The notes beneath the pieces are model-generated. The model saw only the letters and a program-made list of their open reading frames with translations. It searched no databases and was not told the origin of the DNA. A stretch of DNA of 5,565 bases, taken from positions 1 through 5,565 of the forward strand of contig JAEWWD010000287.1 in NCBI GenBank assembly GCA_023396535.1, given 5' to 3'. This DNA comes from Bacillota bacterium. GTDB taxonomy: Bacteria; Bacillota; Clostridia; Christensenellales; CAG-138. This document shows, one piece after another, positions 1-4,960 of the stretch (its first letter is position 1; every line of letters starts with the position of its first letter). Made by a program: the position numbers and the translations under genes.

Positions 1-215
1 TAACAAAGGACTGTAATCCACCCCAGGGGGAGCGGGGAGTCGGGGCCGCGCGCTTCCTGTGGAAGAGCAAGCGCGGCGGAAGACCAGTAAGGCCCTCGGC
101 GGGAGACGCCTTCGGGCACTAGGCTGCGGCCGTCGCAAGGGAGCGAGAGGAAGCGGCTTTGCCGCGACGATTCACGACTATTGCGAACTGCGAGAGCTCT
201 CCCGCTTTCAAAATA
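1..215. other. GC-rich hairpin-rich segment, no convincing gene
   Basis: No gene is recognised here. Several stems can be drawn by eye: arms GCCGCGC (45-51) and GCGCGGC (71-77) enclosing CTTCC/GGAAG (53-57/61-65); GCCC (92-95) with GGGC (114-117) enclosing GGCG/CGCC (98-101/107-110); CGTCGC (131-136) with GCGACG (164-169), competing with the small palindromic hairpin 153-165. One forward frame is open from base 3 to a TAG at 120-122 and would give a Gly/Arg-rich 39-residue tail, but its composition and overlap with the stems make a real protein end doubtful. It could be structured intergenic DNA like that at 4961-5147 or part of an unrecognised structured RNA. It does not resemble tRNA, tmRNA, RNase P or common riboswitches that I can recognise. 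Confidence 0.35.
151..165. repeat. short palindromic repeat, copy 1
   Basis: The 15-mer AAGCGGCTTTGCCGC contains GCGGC and GCCGC arms around a TTT loop. An identical 15-mer occurs at 3611-3625, again shortly upstream of a terminator-like hairpin. Two exact copies of a palindromic 15-mer in intergenic DNA suggest a dispersed genomic hairpin element, but two copies are too few to define a family. Confidence 0.45.
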
Positions 216-220
216 AAAAA

Positions 221-252
221 AGTATTTGTCGCCGCCCGCGGGCGGCGATACT
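221..252. terminator. strong hairpin, probable intrinsic terminator
   Basis: Bases 230-247 are a perfect 18-base palindrome (CGCCGCCCG and CGGGCGGCG arms), flanked by AGTAT (221-225) and ATACT (248-252), which can extend the stem across a TTGT bulge. The T tract is better on the minus strand, where the run of A at 214-220 reads as TTTTTTT. On the plus strand the stem is followed by ACTGGTTTTAT. No minus-strand gene is seen to the right, so it more likely ends transcription entering from the left. It may work in both directions. Confidence 0.6.
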
Positions 253-416
253 GGTTTTATCCCGCAGATAACGATAAAATGGTATTTCTTATAAACATAG
301 AAAGAATCATGGAAGGGATTTTTAAAAATTCGCGAATACTAATAAGGAGCGAACGCAAAAAAAGACATGCCTGCATACCCCCGAACAAAACATGATAATT
401 ATCAAATATTGTTCAT
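253..416. other. AT-rich intergenic DNA, no gene seen
   Basis: This stretch is visibly AT-rich against GC-rich neighbours. It holds a 10-base palindrome ATTCGCGAAT at 328-337, a purine-rich AAGGAG at 344-349, and a 12-base palindrome TGATAATTATCA at 393-404. Two tiny open frames (309-395 and 367-447, under 30 residues) lack properly spaced ribosome binding sites and are not called as genes. Confidence 0.5.
393..404. promoter_or_regulatory. 12-bp palindrome, possible operator
   Basis: TGATAATTATCA is a perfect palindrome 13 bases upstream of the -35 hexamer of the next gene. Its half site TGATAAT matches the half site of Gram-positive Fur-family boxes (TGATAAT-N-ATTATCA), but here the two halves overlap instead of being separated by one base, so the match to a true Fur box is imperfect. 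A second inverted repeat, TGCAT-TT-ATGCA (418-429), overlaps the -35 element. Operator function is an inference. Confidence 0.3.
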
Positions 417-445
417 TTGCATTTATGCACAGGTATTGGTACAAT
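417..445 (+). promoter_or_regulatory. sigma-A type promoter for the DUF695/RraB gene
   Basis: TTGCAT (417-422) and TACAAT (440-445) are separated by exactly 17 bases, which is optimal for the housekeeping sigma factor. The -10 matches five of six consensus positions. Transcription would start near 452, leaving a leader of about 28 bases before the ATG. This also argues against a TTG at 417 being the translation start, since that base lies in the -35 element. The 9-mer TTATGCACA (423-431), a consensus DnaA box, fills part of the spacer. Confidence 0.6.
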
Positions 446-479
446 AAATTCTTGTAAGAGAGGAGCGATACGGCGACGC

Positions 480-1238
480 ATGGCAAAGCCCGGGAACGAC
501 AACTGGTTCAGCTATGAATGGGATGTGCGCGGCACAAGTGCGCTTTTCACCGTGGATACGGGGTACGAGGAGCCGGTTGCCGGGTATGAAACGCTGCTGT
601 ACTGCGCCATTTCCCCGCGCGACGCGCAGGTAAAGGAGTTCACGCCGCGTATGCTGCGGCGCGCGGACAAAATTCAAAAGCGCATCGTGCGCGCATTGCC
701 GGAGGCGAAGTACGTCGGGTCAATCGACATGGACGCGCTGCGCCAATTATATTTTTATGTACAGGACGGCGAGGACGCGGCGGACGCCGTGCGCGACGCC
801 GTTCGGCGGGAAAAGCTGCTCTTAGTCTCCCCCGGCACCGCGCAGGAGCCCGATTGGCTGAGCTACCACGCGCTGCTGCTGCCCGATGCCGCGAAATACC
901 AGACTACGCTCAACGAGGAAATGATCGAGCGCCTGAGAAAATCCGGCGACGGGTTGACGACCGTGCGCAGGTTGACGTTCACGCTTGGCTTCCCCAGCGA
1001 ACAGACGCGGGTTCTGTTCCAGGAGCAGGCCCGCCAAAGCGGGTTCGCCATTGGCGAGCCGCAGTTCCGGCCCGAGCTGGATCTTCCCCATGTACTGACC
1101 GTGCACGCGCTGAGCGCGCTGGCCAAGCATGACGTGGATCAACTGACCACCCGCGCTATCCGCGTGGCGGAACCTCACGGCGGCGAACTGCTGCGCTGGA
1201 GCTGCCCCGTCATGCCCAAGCGCAGCCCGCTCGCGTAA
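480..1238 (+). CDS. DUF695 + RraB-like two-domain protein
   Basis: This encodes a 252-residue soluble protein. Residues about 5-135 resemble DUF695: an NWF.YEW start, the YVGSIDMDALRQLYFYV segment near 78-94, and EPDWLSYHALLLPD near 123-136. Residues about 145-246 resemble the RraB fold: the GDGLTTVRRLTF segment, LFQEQARQSGFAI, and the VDQLTTRAIRVAEPHGGELLRW end. In E. coli RraB binds RNase E and changes which RNAs it cuts. DUF695-RraB fusions are known but their role is not, and Firmicutes generally rely on RNase Y and J, so an RNase E partner should not be assumed. No signal peptide or membrane segment is seen. The ATG at 480 follows GAGAGGAG (458-465), about 14 bases away, longer than ideal. 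The gene has its own promoter and ends 333 bases before glnA. Confidence 0.82.
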   Translation: MAKPGNDNWFSYEWDVRGTSALFTVDTGYEEPVAGYETLLYCAISPRDAQVKEFTPRMLRRADKIQKRIVRALPEAKYVGSIDMDALRQLYFYVQDGEDAADAVRDAVRREKLLLVSPGTAQEPDWLSYHALLLPDAAKYQTTLNEEMIERLRKSGDGLTTVRRLTFTLGFPSEQTRVLFQEQARQSGFAIGEPQFRPELDLPHVLTVHALSALAKHDVDQLTTRAIRVAEPHGGELLRWSCPVMPKRSPLA

Positions 1239-1330
1239 GCATTCAGTCCAGACATTTATAGAAGCGTCGACTCTTTATTCGATGGAAAATACTGTGCAAT
1301 CGAACGGATATTTTTCTAATCTCCCCGGCG

Positions 1331-1365
1331 TGAAAGGCGCGAAGCGCGCACTTTCAGAAAGTTTT
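1331..1365 (+). terminator. possible intrinsic terminator after the DUF695/RraB gene
   Basis: TGAAAGGCGC (1331-1340) pairs with GCGC-A-CTTTCA (1346-1356) around loop GAAGC, with one bulged A. Four T follow at 1362-1365 after the spacer GAAAG. The stem is strong but the T tract is short and set back, so termination would be partial. It may instead be part of the glnA leader if that transcript starts upstream. Confidence 0.4.
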
Positions 1366-1404
1366 GCACAGGAGTTATGAACATTATGCACAGAGTTATC
1401 CACC
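1362..1404 (+). repeat. four tandem DnaA-box-like 9-mers
   Basis: TTTTGCACA (1362-1370), TTATGAACA (1375-1383), TTATGCACA (1384-1392) and TTATCCACC (1396-1404) lie head to tail with start-to-start spacing of 13, 9 and 12. The third matches the DnaA box TTATNCACA exactly, the first matches the relaxed TTWTNCACA, and the other two have one mismatch each. A fifth, inverted, one-mismatch copy is TGTGCATGA (1442-1450). No dnaA or dnaN is in the window. They may bind DnaA (regulation or titration) or another factor with a similar site. Confidence 0.5.
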
Positions 1405-1430
1405 GATGCCCGTAAATGGGGGGTTGTCCG

Positions 1431-1447
1431 TGCACATCCGGTGTGCA
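1431..1447. promoter_or_regulatory. inverted repeat TGCACA-N5-TGTGCA
   Basis: Perfect six-base arms (1431-1436 and 1442-1447) flank the spacer TCCGG. As DNA this could be an operator for a dimeric regulator placed over the -35 region of a promoter with -10 at 1463-1468. As RNA it forms a compact hairpin inside the larger loop closed by GGGGGTT/AACCCCC. The sequence alone does not decide between the two. Confidence 0.35.
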
Positions 1448-1503
1448 TGAGCGGAGGGCCTGTATATAACCCCCGAATTATGGATGAAATTGTAAGATTT
1501 TCG

Positions 1504-1524
1504 CAGGGTTTCCTGCAAACCCTG
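1504..1524 (+). promoter_or_regulatory. leader hairpin upstream of glnA
   Basis: CAGGGTTT (1504-1511) pairs perfectly with AAACCCTG (1517-1524) around loop CCTGC. An exclusive alternative pairs GCAGG (1503-1507) with CCTGC (1512-1516). No T tract follows (the next bases are TTCATATCC), so it is not a classic terminator. Its arms can also pair with GGGGGTT (1419-1425) and AACCCCC (1468-1474), which gives an attenuator-like set of choices. Confidence 0.45.
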
Positions 1525-1571
1525 TTCATATCCAGAGGAACCGTTGTTTGCATCAAGCTAGGAGGTGCCGC

Positions 1572-2885
1572 ATGGCGTATACAACCGAAGAGGTTCTGTC
1601 CTTCGTGGAGGAAAACGACGTTAAATTCGTCCGGCTGGTGTTTTGCGACTTGTTTGGGCGGGGCAGAAACATTTCGCTGCAGTCTACCGAGCTGCAGCGC
1701 GCGCTGACGGAGGGTGTCTCCTTCGATGCGTCCGCCGTGCCGGGTCTGCTGCACATCGCCGAGTCGGATCTGTTGTTGCGGCCGGATCCCAACACGCTCG
1801 CCCTTTTGCCGTGGCGTCCCCAGCAGGGGCGCGTCGCGCGGCTGATCTGCGATATCGAATACCCCGGCGGAAGGCCGTTTGCCGGAAACTCCCGCGGCAT
1901 ACTGCGGAACGCCGTGCTTCGCGCGCAGGGCATGGGCTTCTCCTGCCAGATCGGCGTGGAGGTGGAGTTTTATCTGTTCAATCTGGACGCGGACGGCAGT
2001 CCCTCGCGTACGCCGCATGACAACGCGGGCTATCTCGATTTAGCTCCGCGCGATCGCGGCGAGAACGTGCGCCGGGAAATTTGCCTTAATCTTGAAAGCA
2101 TGGGCATAGGCGTGGAGAGCTCGCACCATGAATCGGGCCCGGGCCAGAACGAGATCGTATTGAAATACGCCACAGCGCTGCGCACGGCCGACAATCTCCT
2201 TACGCTCAAGCAGGTCATACGCACCATCGCGTATAAAAACGGCCTGTTCGCTTCCTTCCTGCCCAAGCCCATTCCCGGCGTAATAGGCAACGGCCTGCAC
2301 GTGAATATCAGCCTGCTTTCGGGCGGCGACAACCTGTTTTCCGTGCGCGGCGCGCTCGCTTCCGAAGCGGACAGCTTCCTTTCCGGAATATTCCGGCGCG
2401 CGGCCGAAATGACGGCTATATTGAACCCCATGCCCAACTCCTACGAACGCCTGGGCAAAATGGAGGCGCCCGGGTTTGTGAGCTGGTCGCACCAGAACCG
2501 CTCGCAGTGGATCAGAATCCCCGCGGCGGAGCGCGAGAGCGCCCGTATGGAGCTGCGCGCGCCCGATCCGGCCGCCAACCCTTACCTCGCGTTCGCGCTG
2601 CTCATCAACGCAGGCCTTGAAGGTATCGAGCAGAAGCTCGAGCTGCCCCCGCGCACGGATATCGACCTTACGTATTCTTCCGCTGCCGCCGCCGCCGAGG
2701 CCGCGGGCTGCCGCAGGCTGCCCGGCAACCTGCTCGAAGCCGTGCAGGCAGCGCAGCAGAGCGAGTTTATAAAATCCATGTTACCCGAGCAAGTCATGCG
2801 CCAACTGTTCGCTATCCAGTGCAAGGCGGATTCGTACGAGCCCCCCGCCCTGCCGCCGCTGGAAGATGCGCTGTTCGATATCTAG
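1572..2885 (+). CDS. glnA: glutamine synthetase, class I (glutamate-ammonia ligase)
   Basis: The 437-residue product joins ammonia to glutamate using ATP, the entry step of nitrogen assimilation in the cytoplasm. Its length fits the shorter GSI-alpha type, normally a dodecamer and not adenylylated. An N-terminal beta-grasp domain (about 15-95) carries FDAS with Asp52, the ammonium-site residue. The catalytic domain has the metal ligands Glu130 and Glu132 (GVEVEF), Glu187 and Glu194 (HHESGPGQNE), His243 (GNGLHVN) and Glu327 (RMELR). Flap Glu298 and Arg310, Arg315 and Arg329 are also present, so the enzyme should be active. The ATG at 1572 has AGGAGGT at 1560-1566, five bases upstream. An in-frame TTG at 1548 has no such site. 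Slight departures from the commonest motifs are FDAS for FDGS and QNRS for RNRS. The ANTAR regulator follows 93 bases later. Confidence 0.95.
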   Translation: MAYTTEEVLSFVEENDVKFVRLVFCDLFGRGRNISLQSTELQRALTEGVSFDASAVPGLLHIAESDLLLRPDPNTLALLPWRPQQGRVARLICDIEYPGGRPFAGNSRGILRNAVLRAQGMGFSCQIGVEVEFYLFNLDADGSPSRTPHDNAGYLDLAPRDRGENVRREICLNLESMGIGVESSHHESGPGQNEIVLKYATALRTADNLLTLKQVIRTIAYKNGLFASFLPKPIPGVIGNGLHVNISLLSGGDNLFSVRGALASEADSFLSGIFRRAAEMTAILNPMPNSYERLGKMEAPGFVSWSHQNRSQWIRIPAAERESARMELRAPDPAANPYLAFALLINAGLEGIEQKLELPPRTDIDLTYSSAAAAAEAAGCRRLPGNLLEAVQAAQQSEFIKSMLPEQVMRQLFAIQCKADSYEPPALPPLEDALFDI

Positions 2886-2893
2886 CGCAGAGA

Positions 2894-2926
2894 GCGCGGC
2901 GGGCGCAAAGCCTTTTTATGCCGCGC
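2894..2926 (+). promoter_or_regulatory. hairpin between glnA and the ANTAR gene
   Basis: GCGCGGC (2894-2900) pairs with GCCGCGC (2920-2926) over a 19-base loop. Inside it, GGC (2902-2904) and GCC (2910-2912) can form a small stem followed directly by TTTTT (2913-2917), a weak terminator-like element. It could reduce read-through from glnA into the regulator or protect the end of the glnA message. The ribosome binding site of the next gene begins five bases beyond it. Confidence 0.4.
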
Positions 2927-2978
2927 CTGCGGAGGGGGATTTGTATGCAAGCACGTGATAGTTTATCGCGGGGGGGTG

Positions 2979-3551
2979 ATGATCACGGATAGAGTATTGC
3001 TGGTATCGAGCACCGTGAAGGGCGCCGAGCTGCTGCAGGAAATGCTTGGCGATATGACCAACGACCTGGTGAGCGCGCAAAGCGGCGCGCAGGCGCGGCG
3101 GGAACTGCTCGAGGGAGAATATGCGCTGGTGGTCATCAATACGCCGCTGTCGGATGAATTCGGACACGAACTCGCTACCGACGCCGCCGTCAATACCGCT
3201 GCCGGCGTCGTGATGCTCATTAAGGCGGAACTTTGCGACGAAGTCGCTGAGCGCGTGGAAACCCAGGGCGTTTTCTGCGTCGCCAAGCCCATGATGCGGG
3301 CCGGTCTTATACGTACCGTGCGTCAGGCGCTTGCCTCGCATACGCGGCTCAACGCGCTGCTGCTGCAAAAGCGCGCGCTGGAGCGAAGGCTGGAGCAGCA
3401 GCGCCTGACCGACCGCGCCAAGTTCGTGCTCATGGAACGCGCGGGGATGTCCGAGGCGCAGGCGCACCGTTACCTGCTCAAGCAGGCCATGGATCTGCGC
3501 ACCACCAAGGAATCCGTCGCCGCTCAGGTGCTCGCGCATTACGAGATGTAG
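2979..3551 (+). CDS. ANTAR-domain RNA-binding regulator with degenerate receiver
   Basis: This 190-residue protein is of the AmiR/NasR type, which binds paired hairpins in nascent RNA and prevents transcription termination. Residues about 4-118 form a CheY-like receiver, but the phospho-accepting Asp is Asn54 (VVINTPL) and the acidic pair after strand 1 is missing (LLVSS), while the Lys103-Pro104 pair is kept. It is therefore probably not switched by a histidine kinase. A helical linker (about 120-142) leads to the ANTAR domain (about 140-188, RAKFVLM, MSEAQAHRYLLKQAMDLRTT). A regulator of this sort (NitR) lies downstream of glnA in Clostridium saccharobutylicum, so control of glnA or other nitrogen genes is likely. 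The start is uncertain: ATG 2979 fits the start of the receiver strand, GTG 2955 is possible, and GGAGGGGG (2931-2938) is best spaced for an out-of-frame ATG at 2945. Confidence 0.9.
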   Translation: MITDRVLLVSSTVKGAELLQEMLGDMTNDLVSAQSGAQARRELLEGEYALVVINTPLSDEFGHELATDAAVNTAAGVVMLIKAELCDEVAERVETQGVFCVAKPMMRAGLIRTVRQALASHTRLNALLLQKRALERRLEQQRLTDRAKFVLMERAGMSEAQAHRYLLKQAMDLRTTKESVAAQVLAHYEM

Positions 3552-3559
3552 CGGCAGGG

Positions 3560-3577
3560 GGGTTACGCCTGTAACCC
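3560..3577 (+). other. stem-loop just after the ANTAR gene
   Basis: GGGTTAC (3560-3566) pairs with GTAACCC (3571-3577) around the loop GCCT, starting nine bases after the stop codon. No T tract follows. It is the first of three consecutive hairpins before the terminator and may stabilise the 3' end of the message. Confidence 0.5.
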
Positions 3578-3607
3578 GCCAAGGGCCGACCGCTCTCGGA
3601 ACCCATA

Positions 3608-3630
3608 CCCAAGCGGCTTTGCCGCTTGGG
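3608..3630. repeat. 10-bp perfect hairpin containing palindromic repeat copy 2
   Basis: CCCAAGCGGC (3608-3617) and GCCGCTTGGG (3621-3630) form a perfect 10-base stem around TTT. The inner 15 bases (3611-3625) are identical to 151-165. There is no T tract, so it is not itself an intrinsic terminator. Confidence 0.5.
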
Positions 3631-3653
3631 GGATAGTCGAGTAACACAAAAAT

Positions 3654-3678
3654 GGGGCGCGCTTCGCCCCCCTTTTTT
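3654..3678 (+). terminator. intrinsic terminator of the glnA-ANTAR unit
   Basis: GGGGCG (3654-3659) pairs with CGCCCC (3665-3670) around loop CGCTT, followed by CC and six T (3673-3678). The AAAAA upstream (3648-3652) mirrors the T run, so it may also work on the minus strand. It separates the nitrogen unit from the DUF5711-CvpA unit. Confidence 0.85.
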
Positions 3679-3731
3679 ATGAGGAACAAGCGGGGCGGCA
3701 ATGCCGATGAATCCCGTCGCAGGGCGACAGT

Positions 3732-3760
3732 TTGCATTCCAACGCTTGTTTTGATAAAAT
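3732..3760 (+). promoter_or_regulatory. sigma-A promoter for the DUF5711-cvpA unit
   Basis: TTGCAT (3732-3737) and TAAAAT (3755-3760) are exactly 17 bases apart. The -10 matches five of six positions and is preceded by TGA, giving an extended -10 (TGN). Spacing and -35 sequence are the same as in the promoter at 417-445. Transcription would start near 3767, giving a leader of nearly 80 bases. Confidence 0.7.
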
Positions 3761-3844
3761 AAAGTACCACACTTGCGGGGGCAAGAGCTTATGCGCGGCC
3801 CGCCGCGCGTATGCGCACTTTCCCCTTTGCAAAGGAGACGGGGC

Positions 3845-4960
3845 ATGGAATATCGTAAGCGCCGCACCGCGAAGGGCAAGCGCAGGATGATACTGCGTCT
3901 CCTGCTCGTATTCGGGCTGCTTGCCGTCGTCGTCGCGGGCGTCGTGGCGGTTGTGCTGATGCTGCACAAAAGCACCGTTAGCGAAGCGCCGTTAACGGAA
4001 ATGCGCTTTACAAACGCAGACAAGCGCTGCTTTACCGGCGCGGGCTTTTTGTATATCCAGAACGGCACGCTGTATTACGACGATCTGTATAACGAGAAGA
4101 ACGATTATTACGCCCCCGTCACCGGCGAGGGCGTCACGCTGTGCGGCAGCTCCACGCTGCACGCGCTGTACAACTCCGCCGCGCTCAAGATCGTGGGTGC
4201 AAGCTACCCGGTGGAGTTTACCGGCCAGCTTCTGTATGTGGATTGCGGCGCCCAATACGTCGCGGCGCTGCGCACGGATGTCTCCGGCGCGGAGACCGTG
4301 CAGGTGTTCGACAAAACGGGCGCGCAGAAGGATCAAATAGAAAGCGGCGGCAAGTTCATAGAGGATTTCGGGTTTTATACCGCCGGCAGCGAATACCTGT
4401 ACGTGCTCACGCTGTCGCTGGACAGCGGCACGCCGCTCTCCACCATTGCCGTATACGATATGACGCACGCCGCCACCAGCGGGGTCATGCAGGTACAGAA
4501 TCAACTGATAGAGGATATCTATTTTACTGCAAACGGCATATTTGCCGTGGGCACCAACCAGATCATCCGCTATTCGCTCACCGGTAACCGGGAGAGCTAC
4601 CGTGAAACCGTGTACGGCTGGGACGTAATGGATTTTGAAAGCGCGTCCTCCCCCATGTTCCTGCTCCGGCCGCGCAGCGCGGAAAAGCCCGGCACCGTCA
4701 AGCTGCTCACGCTCAAGGACGCGGACGTGGCGGGCACCACGCAGCGGCTGCTGCAGCTTCCCGCCGGCACCGTCGGCGCGTTCGTGATGGATGGCAAGCT
4801 TGTCGCGGTCACGGAACACGGCTTTGCCGTATACGGCTCGGACGGCAAAATCGCGAGTGAGCGCTCCGTCGCCATCAGCGTGGAGGAAGCGAAAAAGCTC
4901 GATTCCACAACTCTGCTGCTTCGCTCCGGCGATAAGTTCTATACCGTGAAGGTGGCGTGA
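3845..4960 (+). CDS. DUF5711 family protein, membrane-anchored, beta-propeller-like
   Basis: This 371-residue protein has a very basic N-terminus (RKRRTAKGKRR), one hydrophobic segment at about 16-40 rich in Leu, Val and Ala, and a large region outside the membrane. That topology is an uncleaved signal anchor with the domain on the outer face. From about 55 on, short repeated beta-rich units are seen (YIQNGTLYYDD, YLYVLTLSLDSGTPLSTIAVYD, GIFAVGTNQIIRYS, GKLVAVTEHGFAVYGSDGK), as in WD40/PQQ-like propellers. This matches DUF5711, a clostridial family of unknown function that I recall sitting next to cvpA. No catalytic residues are recognised. AAAGGAG (3831-3837) lies seven bases before ATG 3845. 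An upstream in-frame TTG at 3773 lacks such a site. Its own promoter lies about 85 bases upstream. Confidence 0.8.
   Translation: MEYRKRRTAKGKRRMILRLLLVFGLLAVVVAGVVAVVLMLHKSTVSEAPLTEMRFTNADKRCFTGAGFLYIQNGTLYYDDLYNEKNDYYAPVTGEGVTLCGSSTLHALYNSAALKIVGASYPVEFTGQLLYVDCGAQYVAALRTDVSGAETVQVFDKTGAQKDQIESGGKFIEDFGFYTAGSEYLYVLTLSLDSGTPLSTIAVYDMTHAATSGVMQVQNQLIEDIYFTANGIFAVGTNQIIRYSLTGNRESYRETVYGWDVMDFESASSPMFLLRPRSAEKPGTVKLLTLKDADVAGTTQRLLQLPAGTVGAFVMDGKLVAVTEHGFAVYGSDGKIASERSVAISVEEAKKLDSTTLLLRSGDKFYTVKVA

Larger units (their letters stand above)
1239..1571 (+). promoter_or_regulatory. long regulatory leader region of glnA
   Basis: This 333-base gap has no gene but dense structure. In order: inverted repeat TTCGAT-N15-ATCGAA (1278-1304), a strong hairpin (1331-1356), four head-to-tail DnaA-box-like 9-mers (1362-1404), GGGGGTT (1419-1425), inverted repeat TGCACA-N5-TGTGCA (1431-1447), a TATATA that could serve as a -10 (1463-1468), AACCCCC (1468-1474), hairpin CAGGGTTT/AAACCCTG (1504-1524), and the glnA ribosome binding site AGGAGGT (1560-1566). 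No good -35 lies 17 bases upstream of the TATATA, so a promoter there would need an activator, perhaps one binding the 1431-1447 repeat, whose centre would be near -36. I see no clear GlnR/TnrA box. Confidence 0.5.

Noticed and set aside
5..18. Tyr tRNA anticodon-like string GGACTGTAATCC
   Set aside because: The loop is one base short, and no D or T arms or acceptor stem surround it.
59..271. Forward open frame of 70 codons near the window start
   Set aside because: It overlaps several strong hairpins including the terminator stem, has no ribosome binding site, and its Arg-rich sequence resembles translated non-coding GC-rich DNA.
367..447. 26-codon open frame after AAGGAG at 344-349
   Set aside because: The ribosome binding site is about 17 bases from the ATG, and the frame runs through the promoter of the following gene.
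1362..1500. Chromosomal replication origin
   Set aside because: DnaA-box-like sites are present and the DNA at 1475-1500 is AT-richer, but there is no dnaA/dnaN neighbourhood and no clear unwinding element, so only the box array is reported.
1300..1571. Canonical ANTAR RNA target (paired hairpins with hexaloops starting A and with G at position 4)
   Set aside because: I looked for such loops in the glnA leader and found none. The hairpins present have five-base loops without the A/G pattern.
1275..2018. Long minus-strand open frame overlapping glnA
   Set aside because: It runs antisense to the well-supported glutamine synthetase and its leader, its product is rich in Arg, Gln and His typical of GC-rich shadow frames, and no ribosome binding site or family match is seen.
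2916..3770. Minus-strand open frame over the ANTAR gene
   Set aside because: It is an antisense shadow that runs through the terminator and hairpins at 3560-3678 and has a low-complexity His/Gln/Arg composition.
3992..4819. Minus-strand open frame over the DUF5711 gene
   Set aside because: It is antisense to a gene with good promoter, ribosome binding site and membrane anchor, and no recognisable protein features are present.
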